The notes: generated by a model not told the origin, from the letters alone. A DNA stretch of 36,198 nt from Alphaproteobacteria bacterium (GCA_021151765.1 JAGKWR010000017.1:1-36198); one strand, 5' to 3'. Shown: positions 1-7,659, numbered from the stretch's first letter. A program made the numbers and translations.

Positions 1-1119
1 GTTGATTTTAACGGCTTTGCCTTCGATTAATTTTTTCGCTGCACCTTTTGATTCAGCCGCGCCAATTTCAAAAATTACGTCAGTTAATTTTGTACCAACT
101 GCGATTTCTTTTTCTTCAAAAGCAGCGGCATTTTTTGAAATAAAAATCTCGCGAGCTTTTTGTAAAGCTTCATTGGCTGCTTTTTCGCCGTGACAGATTT
201 TTACCGCTTCAAAAGCCAGAATTTCTTTGGCTTTGTTGATTTCTTGATCTTTGAGTTCAGCTAATTTTTCGATTTCGCCAAGTTCAAGATCAGTAAATAA
301 TTTCAAGAATTTGATTACGTCAGCATCGTGAGTGTTGCGGAAATATTGGAAATAATCAAAAGCTGACAACATCGATTCATCAAGCCAAACCGCACCATCA
401 ACAGTTTTGCCCATTTTTTTACCATCAGCGGTTGTTAAAAGAGGCGAGGTGAGACCGAAGCATTCTTTAGCAGCGATTCTGCGAGTTAATTCTACACCAT
501 TAACAATGTTTCCCCATTGATCTGATCCGCCCATTTGTAGAACACAGCGGTATTTTTTGTTCAGCTCATAAAAATCATAAGCTTGCAAAATCATGTAGTT
601 GAATTCCAAGAAAGAGAGTGGCTGCTCGCGTTCTAGACGAGTTTTAACGGAATCGAAAGTTAACATGCGATTGATCGAAAAATGGCGACCAACTTCGCGT
701 AAAAAATCGATATAATTTAGATGACGTAACCAGTCGTCGTTATTCACCAGCATTGCGTTAGAAGCGCCGCCACCGAAAGTGATAAATTTCTCTAGAGTTT
801 TTTTGATACCAGTAAGATTTTCTAAAATTTTGGCGTCAGACAAAACTTGGCGTGCTTCATCTTTTCCACTTGGATCACCAATACGAGTTGTGCCGCCACC
901 AAGCAAGACAATTGGTTTGTGTCCATGTTTTTGCAATAAACGTAAAATCATAATTTGGATTAATCCGCCCGCATGAAGAGAAGTGGCGGTGCAATCAAAG
1001 CCAATATAAGCGGTGATTGGCTCGCGCGCCATTAATTCATCAAGTTCGTTTAAATGAGTACATTGTGCAAGAAATCCGCGCGCCGAAAATTCGCGTAAAA
1101 ATTCTGATTTAAAATTCAT
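1..1119 (-). CDS. tyrS: Tyrosyl-tRNA synthetase, C-terminus cut by window start
   Basis: This gene charges tRNA-Tyr with tyrosine in the cytosol. The minus strand is open from an ATG at 1119 to base 1, giving 373 residues with no stop. The start reads MNFKSEFLREFSARGFLAQ. The class I signature lies in FDCTATSLHAGGL, where the usual HIGH-type tetrapeptide is HAGG. Further on, MGGSDQWGNIVNGVEL is the conserved tyrosine-site segment, and KKMGKT is the KMSKS-type loop. The usual bacterial length is about 400-420 residues, so the missing part is the end of the C-terminal S4-like RNA-binding domain. It is transcribed divergently from hemF across a 124-bp gap. Identification is secure; only the 3' end is unseen. 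Confidence 0.95.
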   Translation of the reverse strand, partial: MNFKSEFLREFSARGFLAQCTHLNELDELMAREPITAYIGFDCTATSLHAGGLIQIMILRLLQKHGHKPIVLLGGGTTRIGDPSGKDEARQVLSDAKILENLTGIKKTLEKFITFGGGASNAMLVNNDDWLRHLNYIDFLREVGRHFSINRMLTFDSVKTRLEREQPLSFLEFNYMILQAYDFYELNKKYRCVLQMGGSDQWGNIVNGVELTRRIAAKECFGLTSPLLTTADGKKMGKTVDGAVWLDESMLSAFDYFQYFRNTHDADVIKFLKLFTDLELGEIEKLAELKDQEINKAKEILAFEAVKICHGEKAANEALQKAREIFISKNAAAFEEKEIAVGTKLTDVIFEIGAAESKGAAKKLIEGKAVKIN

Positions 1120-1170
1120 TTTGAGGGATTAGTTTGGTTGAGTTTTTTCAAGGAAATCCTTCGCCAGAGC

Positions 1171-1199
1171 TCAGGATAACACACAGTTTTCAGGATGAC
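1171..1199. repeat. Short direct repeat TCAGGATRAC in the tyrS-hemF gap
   Basis: The decamers at 1171-1180 and 1190-1199 differ at one base and are spaced 19 bp apart. They lie in the 124-bp divergent gap that must hold the tyrS and hemF promoters. The core TCAGGATGAC resembles ends of dispersed palindromic repeats seen in many alphaproteobacterial genomes, so this may be a decayed remnant. I see no convincing promoter hexamers or terminator in the rest of the gap. Confidence 0.3.
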
Positions 1200-1243
1200 T
1201 TTCGCGTACCAATTAATCAATCCCCTTTTAGCATCAATTTCAC

Positions 1244-2089
1244 ATGAACATTACCGAGAAACAAAAAATCACTGCGCAGTGGTTCAGTCATTTACGCGAC
1301 TTGATTTGCGCTGAGTTTGAAAAAATCGAAGAAGAATTTGCTGCTGCAAAAGGTTTGACAAATGCCGGCAAATTTCAGCGTAAATATTGGGATCGTGATG
1401 GCGGTGGAAGTGGTGAAATGTCTTTGATGAAAGGTAATGTTTTTGAAAAGGTTGGCGTAAATTATTCAAAAGTTTTCGGTGAATTTAGCGAAGAATTCCG
1501 CAAACAAATTCCCGGTGCGGAAGAAAATCCAGCTTTTTGGGCGAGCGGAATTTCTTTGGTGGCGCATATGAAATCTCCTTTGGTGCCGGCGGTTCACATG
1601 AATACACGTTTTATTTGTACAACTAAAAATTGGTTTGGTGGCGGTGCTGATTTAAATCCGATGTTTGAAGTTGAACAAGATACTAAAGATTTTCACTCAG
1701 CTTTCCAAGCCGCTTGTGACAAAGCTTCACCTGATTATTACGACAAATATAAAAAATGGTGTGACGAATATTTTTTCATCAAACATCGCGGTGTTGCACG
1801 TGGTGTTGGCGGAATTTTTTACGATTATTTAAATTCTGATAATTTTTCTGCTGACTTTGAATTTACCAAAAATGTAGGATTGGCTTTCTTAGAAATTTTT
1901 CCCAAATTAGTTCGTCGTCATATGTTTGAAAGCTGGACCGACGAGCAACGTCAACATCAACTTAGAAAACGTGGTTTGTACGCTGAATTCAATTTGGTTT
2001 ACGATCGTGGCACTAAGTTTGGATTGATGACCGGTGGAAATGCAGAAGCGATTTTGATGTCACTTCCGCCAGTTGCTATTTGGGATTAA
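1244..2089 (+). CDS. hemF: Aerobic coproporphyrinogen III oxidase
   Basis: This enzyme oxidatively decarboxylates coproporphyrinogen III to protoporphyrinogen IX using O2, a late step of heme synthesis. It has 281 residues, close to the family norm of about 300. Family segments are in order: GNVFEKVGVNYSKVFG near residue 65, PLVPAVHMNTRF near 110, WFGGGADLNPMF near 130, KKWCDEYFFIKHR near 170-182, and RRHMFESW near 225. The PROSITE-type signature HR-x-E-x-RG...FFD reads HRGVARG...FYD here, so the usual Glu is Val184 and one Phe is Tyr. It stands alone, divergent from tyrS and followed by a hairpin terminator. Its presence implies oxygen-dependent heme synthesis. Confidence 0.95.
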   Translation: MNITEKQKITAQWFSHLRDLICAEFEKIEEEFAAAKGLTNAGKFQRKYWDRDGGGSGEMSLMKGNVFEKVGVNYSKVFGEFSEEFRKQIPGAEENPAFWASGISLVAHMKSPLVPAVHMNTRFICTTKNWFGGGADLNPMFEVEQDTKDFHSAFQAACDKASPDYYDKYKKWCDEYFFIKHRGVARGVGGIFYDYLNSDNFSADFEFTKNVGLAFLEIFPKLVRRHMFESWTDEQRQHQLRKRGLYAEFNLVYDRGTKFGLMTGGNAEAILMSLPPVAIWD

Positions 2090-2093
2090 AGCG

Positions 2094-2107
2094 ACGGCTT
2101 CAGCCGT
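2094..2107 (+). repeat. Small GC hairpin after hemF
   Basis: ACGGC at 2094-2098 pairs with GCCGT at 2103-2107 around a TTCA tetraloop, starting five bases after the hemF stop. It directly abuts the larger terminator stem and probably folds together with it at the 3' end of the hemF mRNA. Confidence 0.5.
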
Positions 2108-2132
2108 AAAAATGTGCTAAACGCACATTTTT
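2108..2132 (+). terminator. Intrinsic terminator downstream of hemF
   Basis: A perfect 10-bp stem, AAAAATGTGC at 2108-2117 and GCACATTTTT at 2123-2132, closes a 5-nt loop. The T run forms the distal arm, as in A-tract/T-tract terminators that can work in either direction. It starts 19 nt after the hemF stop and separates hemF from the purine operon. Confidence 0.7.
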
Positions 2133-2142
2133 AGCTTTAATC

Positions 2143-2220
2143 GGGCGAGAGCTGTGCTATCGCCCAGGCGCGAGTCGTCTTGGAGCAAAGCGACAAAAGC
2201 GACGAAGCGTTGCAGGACTC
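2143..2220. repeat. GC-rich multi-palindrome block, candidate dispersed element
   Basis: After the terminator comes a block much richer in G+C than its surroundings. GGGCGA at 2143-2148 pairs with TCGCCC at 2160-2165. GAGTC at 2172-2176 pairs with GACTC at 2216-2220, and within that arm CGTC and GACG can pair, with CGAC iterated. No open frame runs through it. The compositional contrast and nested palindromes suggest a dispersed palindromic element of the REP or Rickettsia-palindromic type, or a structured purC leader. Only a genome self-search would tell which. Confidence 0.4.
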
Positions 2221-2269
2221 TAATTCATAGATTGCTGTTTTCGCTGTAAAAACAAAAATAAAACTAAAA

Positions 2270-2989
2270 ATGCAAAAATTCGAAAAAATCTACGAAGGTA
2301 AAGCCAAACAACTTTACAAAACTGAAAACGAAAATCTTTTGATCCAATATTTCAAAGATGATGCGACAGCTTTCAACGCGCAGAAAAAAGCGGTGATTAC
2401 AGGAAAAGGTGTTTTGAACAATTTTATTTCTGAGCACATCATGCTTGAAATGGCGAAAGCCGGAGTTCCAACTCACTTCGAAAAAAGATTAAATGAGCGC
2501 GAGCAATTGGTTCGTAAAATGCAAATTATTCCATTGGAAGTAATTGTGCGCAATACTGCTGCTGGCTCGATGGCTAAGCGTTTAGGAATGGAAGAAGGTG
2601 TAGAATTATTGGCGCCAGTTTTTGAAATTTGTTTCAAGGATGATGCGCTGGGCGATCCTTTGATTAACGATGATCACGCCGTAAAAGTATTGAAAGTTGT
2701 TACTTCCGAACAGCTTGAAGAAATCAAAAAACACACTTTCAAAATTAACGAGGTTTTGTGTCATATTTTCAAAAATATTGGCATCAAACTGGTTGATTTT
2801 AAGATCGAGTTTGGATTTGATGCGCAAGGAAAAATTACCCTCGCTGACGAAATTAGCCCTGATAGCTGTAGACTTTGGGACGAAAAAACTTCACAAAAAC
2901 TTGATAAAGACGTCTTTAGAAGAGATTTGGGAGATTTGGTTTCAGTTTACTCTGACGTGGCTTCTCGTTTAGGAATCAAAATAAATTAA
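2270..2989 (+). CDS. purC: Phosphoribosylaminoimidazole-succinocarboxamide synthase
   Basis: SAICAR synthetase joins aspartate to carboxyaminoimidazole ribotide using ATP in de novo purine synthesis. The 239 residues match the short bacterial form. It starts MQKFEKIYEGKAKQLYKTE, the classic KIYEGKAK opening. It contains VRNTAAGSMAKRLG near residues 94-107 and DEISPDSCRLWD near 196-207, both PurC signatures. It is the first gene of a purC-purS-purQ cluster, with only 2 nt between it and purS. The upstream sequence is A-rich without a Shine-Dalgarno site, so the ATG was chosen by the family N-terminus. Obligate intracellular Rickettsia lack this pathway. Confidence 0.97.
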   Translation: MQKFEKIYEGKAKQLYKTENENLLIQYFKDDATAFNAQKKAVITGKGVLNNFISEHIMLEMAKAGVPTHFEKRLNEREQLVRKMQIIPLEVIVRNTAAGSMAKRLGMEEGVELLAPVFEICFKDDALGDPLINDDHAVKVLKVVTSEQLEEIKKHTFKINEVLCHIFKNIGIKLVDFKIEFGFDAQGKITLADEISPDSCRLWDEKTSQKLDKDVFRRDLGDLVSVYSDVASRLGIKIN

Positions 2990-2991
2990 TC

Positions 2992-3237
2992 ATGAAAATC
3001 AGAATTATCATCACCTTAAAAAAAGGCGTTTTGGATACTCAAGGCAAAGCTATTGAAGCTTCTTTGCAAAAAAATCTTGGTTTCTCGCAAATCTCTCAAG
3101 TTAGACAAGGAAAGGTTGTAGAGCTTGATATCGCAGAAACTGATTCAGCAAAAATCAAAACAATCGTTGATGAAATTTGTGACAAATTACTCGTTAACAA
3201 AGTTATCGAAGACTATAAATACGAAGTTATCTCTTAA
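2992..3237 (+). CDS. purS: FGAM synthase subunit PurS
   Basis: PurS is the small bridging subunit that holds PurQ and the small-type PurL together in formylglycinamidine ribonucleotide synthase. Its 81 residues are typical of the family. It begins KIRIIITLKKGVLDTQGKAI, with the conserved GVLDxQGxAI element, and goes on with an alternating strand-helix pattern including VRQGKVVELDI. It lies between purC and purQ with 2-nt and 12-nt gaps, the usual alphaproteobacterial order. A separate small-type purL must be elsewhere in the genome. Confidence 0.95.
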   Translation: MKIRIIITLKKGVLDTQGKAIEASLQKNLGFSQISQVRQGKVVELDIAETDSAKIKTIVDEICDKLLVNKVIEDYKYEVIS

Positions 3238-3249
3238 TTTTTCTTAGGC

Positions 3250-3930
3250 ATGAAAGCAGCAGTTATCGTTTTTCCAGGCTCAAATTGTGATCGCGATGCG
3301 GTTACTACTTTACAAAAAGTTGGCGCTAAAGTTTCAAAAATCTGGCATCAAGAATCAAAAATCGAAAATGACTTCGATTTAATCGTTGTTCCAGGTGGTT
3401 TTTCTTATGGCGACTATTTGCGTTCCGGCGCGATGGCTGCGATTTCTCCGGTTATGCAAGAGGTTAAAAGATTGTCAGAACGCGGTACTAAAGTTTTGGG
3501 AATTTGTAATGGTTTCCAAATTTTAACTGAAGCTGGTTTGCTTGATGGCGTTTTGATGCGTAACCAAAAAGCAAAATTTATTTGTCGCGAAGTTGTTTTG
3601 CGCGTTGAAGAAAATAACAGTGCTTTTACTTCAAGATACAAAAAGCACCAATTGATTCGCGTTCCAATTGCGCATATGGACGGTAATTTTTTCGCTGATA
3701 ACGAAACTTTGAAAAAGATCGAAGGCAATGGTAACGTAGCCTTCCGTTATGCTGATTTAAATGGTAATGTCACTGATGAAGCTAATCCAAATGGCTCCGC
3801 TTTGAACATCGCCGGAATCTTCAACGATAAACGTAATGTCTTGGGAATGATGCCGCATCCTGAAAGAGCAGCTGATGAAAACACTGGTTCAGTGGATGGA
3901 TTGGCAATGTTTGAAAGTTTACTTGGCTAA
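3250..3930 (+). CDS. purQ: FGAM synthase glutaminase subunit PurQ
   Basis: PurQ releases ammonia from glutamine and passes it to PurL. The 226-residue protein is a class I glutamine amidotransferase. The nucleophile is Cys86 in GICNGFQ, and the catalytic His and Glu lie in MMPHPERA near the C-terminus. The start KAAVIVFPGSNCDRD and the motif VPGGFSYGDYLRSGA are PurQ hallmarks. It is the last gene of the purine cluster. Its 3' end overlaps the convergent lptE gene by 12 bp, so no ordinary terminator fits between them. Confidence 0.97.
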   Translation: MKAAVIVFPGSNCDRDAVTTLQKVGAKVSKIWHQESKIENDFDLIVVPGGFSYGDYLRSGAMAAISPVMQEVKRLSERGTKVLGICNGFQILTEAGLLDGVLMRNQKAKFICREVVLRVEENNSAFTSRYKKHQLIRVPIAHMDGNFFADNETLKKIEGNGNVAFRYADLNGNVTDEANPNGSALNIAGIFNDKRNVLGMMPHPERAADENTGSVDGLAMFESLLG

Positions 3931-4485
3931 AGTTTTAGATTTTCTTTCTTCTATACTATCTTTTTTCGTATTAGCTTCTTTCTTTTTCATTTCTATTAAA
4001 TCATTGACCAAAGAATATCGCAAATTTTTGGCAAGAGATTTGACTAAATTTGAAGTAACATACTCATCAGCTACGTAAGTTGCGTAACGATTTTGTGTAA
4101 CATCATAGTTATCATTTAAAGTCACTTCACCCTGAGAAATTAGTTCACCATTTGCTAAGTTCCTCAGTTCATATTTTACGTTCACAAAATCACGATTACG
4201 ACCAGAAGCACCACTTACAGTAGTGAAAGTAGAAGTTGTACTTTTCTTACTTGTCAGTATCAAAAAATATTTTGGTTCAATTTCAATATAATCAGGATTT
4301 AGAAGGTCGTAAAGATTATTTTTTAAATCCTGATCAAGTTTTGTTCGATTTTTTTTGATACGAATTGCAGCAAGTTCATTTTCATAATTGAACTCAGCAT
4401 CTTTATCATTTTCGTTGTAAATAACTCGAAAGCCACAAGAGCAAAAGCTTAGAAATAAAAATGTAATTATTAGTTTCTTAAACAT
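3919..4485 (-). CDS. lptE: LPS-assembly lipoprotein LptE
   Basis: LptE is the outer-membrane lipoprotein that plugs the LptD barrel and helps insert LPS. I chose the ATG at 4485 (188 residues) because it gives a lipoprotein signal: MFKKL, a hydrophobic stretch, then FCSCGF with the likely lipidated Cys17. An upstream in-frame ATG at 4539 would add 18 residues that break this signal and lie inside pyrG. The CGFRVIY start of the mature protein matches the LptE family. The C-terminus is Lys-rich. The start overlaps the pyrG 3' end by 8 nt and the stop overlaps purQ by 12 bp. It implies the cell has LPS. Confidence 0.85.
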   Translation of the reverse strand: MFKKLIITFLFLSFCSCGFRVIYNENDKDAEFNYENELAAIRIKKNRTKLDQDLKNNLYDLLNPDYIEIEPKYFLILTSKKSTTSTFTTVSGASGRNRDFVNVKYELRNLANGELISQGEVTLNDNYDVTQNRYATYVADEYVTSNLVKSLAKNLRYSLVNDLIEMKKKEANTKKDSIEERKSKTLAK

Positions 4486-6091
4486 TTTTGTTTTTGATTG
4501 CGCTGTCAACAAATGAAACAAAAAGAGGATGCGCTGCAAAAGGTTTAGATTTCAATTCTGGATGGAATTGTACACCGACAAAAAATGGATGATCTTTGAT
4601 CTCAACAATTTCTGGCAATTTATTATCTGGCGACATGCCGGAGAAAATCAAACCAGCGTTTTCTAATTTGTCTTTGTAATTAATGTTAACTTCGTAGCGA
4701 TGACGATGACGTTCTGAAATTTTTGCTTTGCCGTAAATTTTTTCAGCAACTGAACCTTTTTTTATTGAGCACGGATAAGCGCCAAGACGCATTGTGCCGC
4801 CTAAATCTGATCCAGCTTTTTTAGTTTTTTTGCCTTTGCTGTCTTGCCATTCATGCATCATGCCAACAAGGAAACTACCTTTTTTAGAAAATTCGCTGGA
4901 AGTGGCATCTTTAATACCAAGCACGTTGCGGGCATATTCAATTACTGCCATTTGCATGCCGTAACAAATTCCTAAGCAAGGAATTTTGTTGATACGAGCT
5001 TGTTTGATCATATCGATTTTGCCTTCAACTCCGTCTTCACCAAAACCGCCTGGAACCAAAACCGCGTCGATATTTTTTGGTAAATCATTTTTACCTTTAC
5101 GAGCATTAACCCAAACAATATTTGCTTTAGCTTTCAATGAAAAAGCTGCGTGATCAACTGCTTCGAGAAGAGATTTGTAAGAGTCGCGATAATCGTTGTA
5201 TTTACCGACAATGGCAATGTTGACTTCTTTTTTCGGGTTTTCGATAGCATCCATGATCTTTTTCCATTTGGTTAGATCTGGTTTCTTTTTGTAATCGAGT
5301 TTGAAGAATTTTAAAATTTCGGTATCAAGTCCATTTTGATGATAAACCATCGGAACTTCATAAATACTTTTAGCGTTTGGCGCAGCAATTACCGAAGAAG
5401 ATGGAACTGAACACATTGTCGCGATTTTTTCTAAATGCGATTTTGTAACTGGACGTTCAGCGCGACAAAGCAAGACGCTAGGTTGAATACCAATTGAGCG
5501 TAATTCTTTAACGGAATGTTGAGTTGGTTTAGTTTTAAGTTCGTCAGCACTTTCGATGTAAGGCAACAAAGTTAAATGTAGAAAAGCACATTTTTCTTGA
5601 CCAAGTTCATAGCCAATTTGACGAATTGCTTCAAAGAAAGGCAAAGCTTCGATGTCGCCAACCGTGCCGCCAATTTCACACAAAGCGAAATCGATTCCTT
5701 TTACATCATTTAAAATAAATTCTTTGATTAAGTCAGTAACGTGCGGAATTACTTGTACCGTGCCGCCAAGATAATCGCCTTTGCGTTCTTTGGCTAAAAG
5801 TTTCGAGTAAATTTGACCAGCAGTTACGTTGTCAGTTTTTTTAGCATCAACTCCGGTGAAACGTTCGTAATGTCCTAAATCAAGGTCAGTTTCAGCGCCA
5901 TCTTCGGTGACAAAAACTTCACCATGTTGAGTGGGGCTCATGGTGCCCGGATCAACGTTTAGATAAGGATCAAGTTTGCGAAGTTTTACAGAATAACCAC
6001 GAGCTTGCAAAAGTGCGGCCAAAGAAGCTGAAGCTAATCCTTTTCCCAAAGAAGAAACAACACCGCCAGTAATAAAAATAAAACGAGTCAT
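4478..6091 (-). CDS. pyrG: CTP synthase
   Basis: PyrG makes CTP from UTP, ATP and glutamine. The 537 residues are full length. The N-terminal amidoligase opens TRFIFITGGVVSSLGKGLA with its P-loop, and carries DPYLNVDPGTMSP and EIGGTVGDIEALPFFEA. The C-terminal class I glutaminase carries VPGGFG, the nucleophile Cys376 in GICYGMQ, and the HPE triad in GVQFHPELKS. It lies 63 bp downstream of the NMO gene on the same strand, with a strong hairpin in the gap. The neighbour lptE overlaps its end, suggesting co-transcription. Confidence 0.98.
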   Translation of the reverse strand: MTRFIFITGGVVSSLGKGLASASLAALLQARGYSVKLRKLDPYLNVDPGTMSPTQHGEVFVTEDGAETDLDLGHYERFTGVDAKKTDNVTAGQIYSKLLAKERKGDYLGGTVQVIPHVTDLIKEFILNDVKGIDFALCEIGGTVGDIEALPFFEAIRQIGYELGQEKCAFLHLTLLPYIESADELKTKPTQHSVKELRSIGIQPSVLLCRAERPVTKSHLEKIATMCSVPSSSVIAAPNAKSIYEVPMVYHQNGLDTEILKFFKLDYKKKPDLTKWKKIMDAIENPKKEVNIAIVGKYNDYRDSYKSLLEAVDHAAFSLKAKANIVWVNARKGKNDLPKNIDAVLVPGGFGEDGVEGKIDMIKQARINKIPCLGICYGMQMAVIEYARNVLGIKDATSSEFSKKGSFLVGMMHEWQDSKGKKTKKAGSDLGGTMRLGAYPCSIKKGSVAEKIYGKAKISERHRHRYEVNINYKDKLENAGLIFSGMSPDNKLPEIVEIKDHPFFVGVQFHPELKSKPFAAHPLFVSFVDSAIKNKNV

Positions 6092-6110
6092 AAATTAGAA
6101 AGTGAAAGTG

Positions 6111-6147
6111 GTAAGCAATAAATAATCGAATTTTACTTATTGCTTAC
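6111..6147 (-). terminator. Hairpin between the NMO gene and pyrG
   Basis: A perfect 11-bp inverted repeat, GTAAGCAATAA at 6111-6121 and TTATTGCTTAC at 6137-6147, has a 15-nt loop. In the minus-strand transcript it starts 8 nt after the NMO stop and ends 19 nt before the pyrG ATG. The stem is AT-rich and followed by a mixed pyrimidine tract rather than a clean U run. It could be a weak terminator, an mRNA 3' stabiliser, or a pyrG leader element. Confidence 0.5.
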
Positions 6148-6154
6148 GACGAAA

Positions 6155-7561
6155 TTATTTACCTTGCATGATTCGATCAACCAGCTGCTGAATAGTTGGA
6201 ACGAAGCCATCAGCGTAGAAAGAATCTGTTGCGAAACGATAAGCACTGTGACCAGAAAACATAAGTTGGTTTTCAATGTCGATTCCTTGACGCACATCTT
6301 GCAAAGTTTTTTGGATACAAAAACTGCGAGGATCGGCTTTACGATCAGTTGTGTAATTCATTTCAGCTTTGTCGGACCAGTTGCTGAAACGGCATTGACT
6401 TAGACAGCCCATGCAATCGATTTGATCAGTAACTATTTGTGCTGCTTTTGATTTATCAACGAACATCAAAGTTTCGTCCGGAGTTTTCATGCCTTCGGTG
6501 TGACCAGCAGCAATCCAAGAATCAACTTTTGCTTTGTCTTCAGCTTTAATGTAAACAACGCGACCTCTTTGACCAAAAGGAATTTCGCAAGTGAATTCAT
6601 CAGCTGGTTTAGAGCGATATTCAACTTGGCGGATTTCACGACCTTTCAATTCACGGATAAAATCGTTTTCAACAGCGGAAGAATAGAAACCAGTTGGGCT
6701 GAAGCGATTTAGATAAACGTCACCTTTTTTCAAAGTAAGGAGTCTTTTTTTCCAAGAATCGTGAATTGGATATTCTTGAGTAACCATTGGACGAGTGCCG
6801 AATTGGAAAACAACTGGTCCAATTTCTGGATTATCGAGCCAATGTTCAAATTCTTCTAAATTCCACACACCGCCAGCCATAACAATTGGAACGTGATTCA
6901 ATCCAACAGAATTCATGAAAGTACGGATTTCAGCAACGCGTGGATATGGATCTTCGTAGGCGTTTGGATCTTCGGCGTTAGATAAACCGTTATGTCCGCC
7001 GGCGCGCCAAGGACATTCGTAAACTACACCGCCAAGAAGTGAAACTGCTTTATGATAACTTCTTTTCCACAAAGCGCGGAAAGCACGCATTGACGAAACG
7101 ATTGGGTAATAATGAACGTGATATTTTTCAGCGATTTCTGACAAGCGATAAGGCATACCAGCACCGCAAGTGATGCCGTGAATCAAGCCTTTTGACCCTT
7201 CAAGAATTCCTTGTAAAACGCGTTCAGCACCGCCCATTTCCCACAAAACGTTCATGTGAATACGGCCTTTGCCGCTGGAAATATCGTGAGCAATTTTCGC
7301 TTGTGAAATGCCGCCTTTGATTGAGTAAGAAATCAACTCTTCGTGTTTTTCACGACGCGTGTTGGTTTTGTATTCCAAAGGAATGTAATTGCCGTTGTGG
7401 TCAATCCAATCAGCATTAACGCCAGAAAAAGTGCCAACAGCACCAGCTTTAGCAAAATGACCTGCAGTAACGCCAGTAGTAACGCCAACGCCTTTTCCAC
7501 CTTCGATAATTGGAAGGCATTCAGCACCAGAAATATTATAAGATTTAATTGATTTCAGCAA
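6155..7561 (-). CDS. Nitronate monooxygenase family flavoprotein with C-terminal Cys cluster
   Basis: This resembles the NAD(P)H-dependent flavin oxidoreductase / 2-nitropropane dioxygenase family, TIM-barrel FMN enzymes. Supporting segments are GVGVTTGVTAGHFAKAGAVG near residue 25, GLIHGITCGAGMPYRL near 130, WRAGGHNG near 190 and PIVMAGGVWN near 230, a family pattern of FMN-binding glycines. At 468 residues it is longer than typical members (about 320-360). The extra C-terminal part holds Cys383, Cys386, Cys390 and Cys415 (CMGCLSQC, then FCIQK), a possible iron-sulfur or zinc site. The start codon is TTG at 7561, supported by AGGAG eight bases upstream. The substrate is unknown, and nitronate oxidation should not be assumed. 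Confidence 0.8.
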   Translation of the reverse strand: MLKSIKSYNISGAECLPIIEGGKGVGVTTGVTAGHFAKAGAVGTFSGVNADWIDHNGNYIPLEYKTNTRREKHEELISYSIKGGISQAKIAHDISSGKGRIHMNVLWEMGGAERVLQGILEGSKGLIHGITCGAGMPYRLSEIAEKYHVHYYPIVSSMRAFRALWKRSYHKAVSLLGGVVYECPWRAGGHNGLSNAEDPNAYEDPYPRVAEIRTFMNSVGLNHVPIVMAGGVWNLEEFEHWLDNPEIGPVVFQFGTRPMVTQEYPIHDSWKKRLLTLKKGDVYLNRFSPTGFYSSAVENDFIRELKGREIRQVEYRSKPADEFTCEIPFGQRGRVVYIKAEDKAKVDSWIAAGHTEGMKTPDETLMFVDKSKAAQIVTDQIDCMGCLSQCRFSNWSDKAEMNYTTDRKADPRSFCIQKTLQDVRQGIDIENQLMFSGHSAYRFATDSFYADGFVPTIQQLVDRIMQGK

Positions 7562-7569
7562 AACAGGAT

Positions 7570-7574
7570 CTCCT
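7570..7574 (-). promoter_or_regulatory. Shine-Dalgarno AGGAG setting a TTG start
   Basis: On the minus strand AGGAG lies 8 nt before the TTG at 7561. It decides the start of the NMO-family gene, which has no ATG near this point. It stands out because most genes here are preceded by A-rich sequence without an SD match. Confidence 0.6.
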
Positions 7575-7607
7575 GAATTAGTTAGTTAGAGTAATAAAAT
7601 TTAAGGG

Positions 7608-7626
7608 AAAAAATTTCGTGGCGAAA
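7608..7626 (-). terminator. Weak intrinsic terminator after map
   Basis: On the minus strand TTTCG and CGAAA (7622-7626 and 7614-7618) pair around a CCA loop and are followed by six T. It lies 34 bp past the map stop and would end the map transcript before the NMO gene. The stem is only 5 bp, so confidence is modest. Confidence 0.4.
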
Positions 7627-7659
7627 CCTAAAAATAATAGGCAAAATAGCAATAAATAA

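Noticed and set aside
2..976. Plus-strand open frames inside 2-193 and 779-976
   Set aside because: They are antisense to tyrS, whose frame is open across the whole region and carries family motifs.
3875..4078. 67-residue plus-strand frame over the purQ-lptE junction
   Set aside because: It overlaps both confirmed genes, starts inside purQ and has no recognisable features.
4486..4539. Longer lptE start at 4539
   Set aside because: It places 18 extra residues before the lipoprotein signal and lies within pyrG; the ATG at 4485 gives a proper signal.
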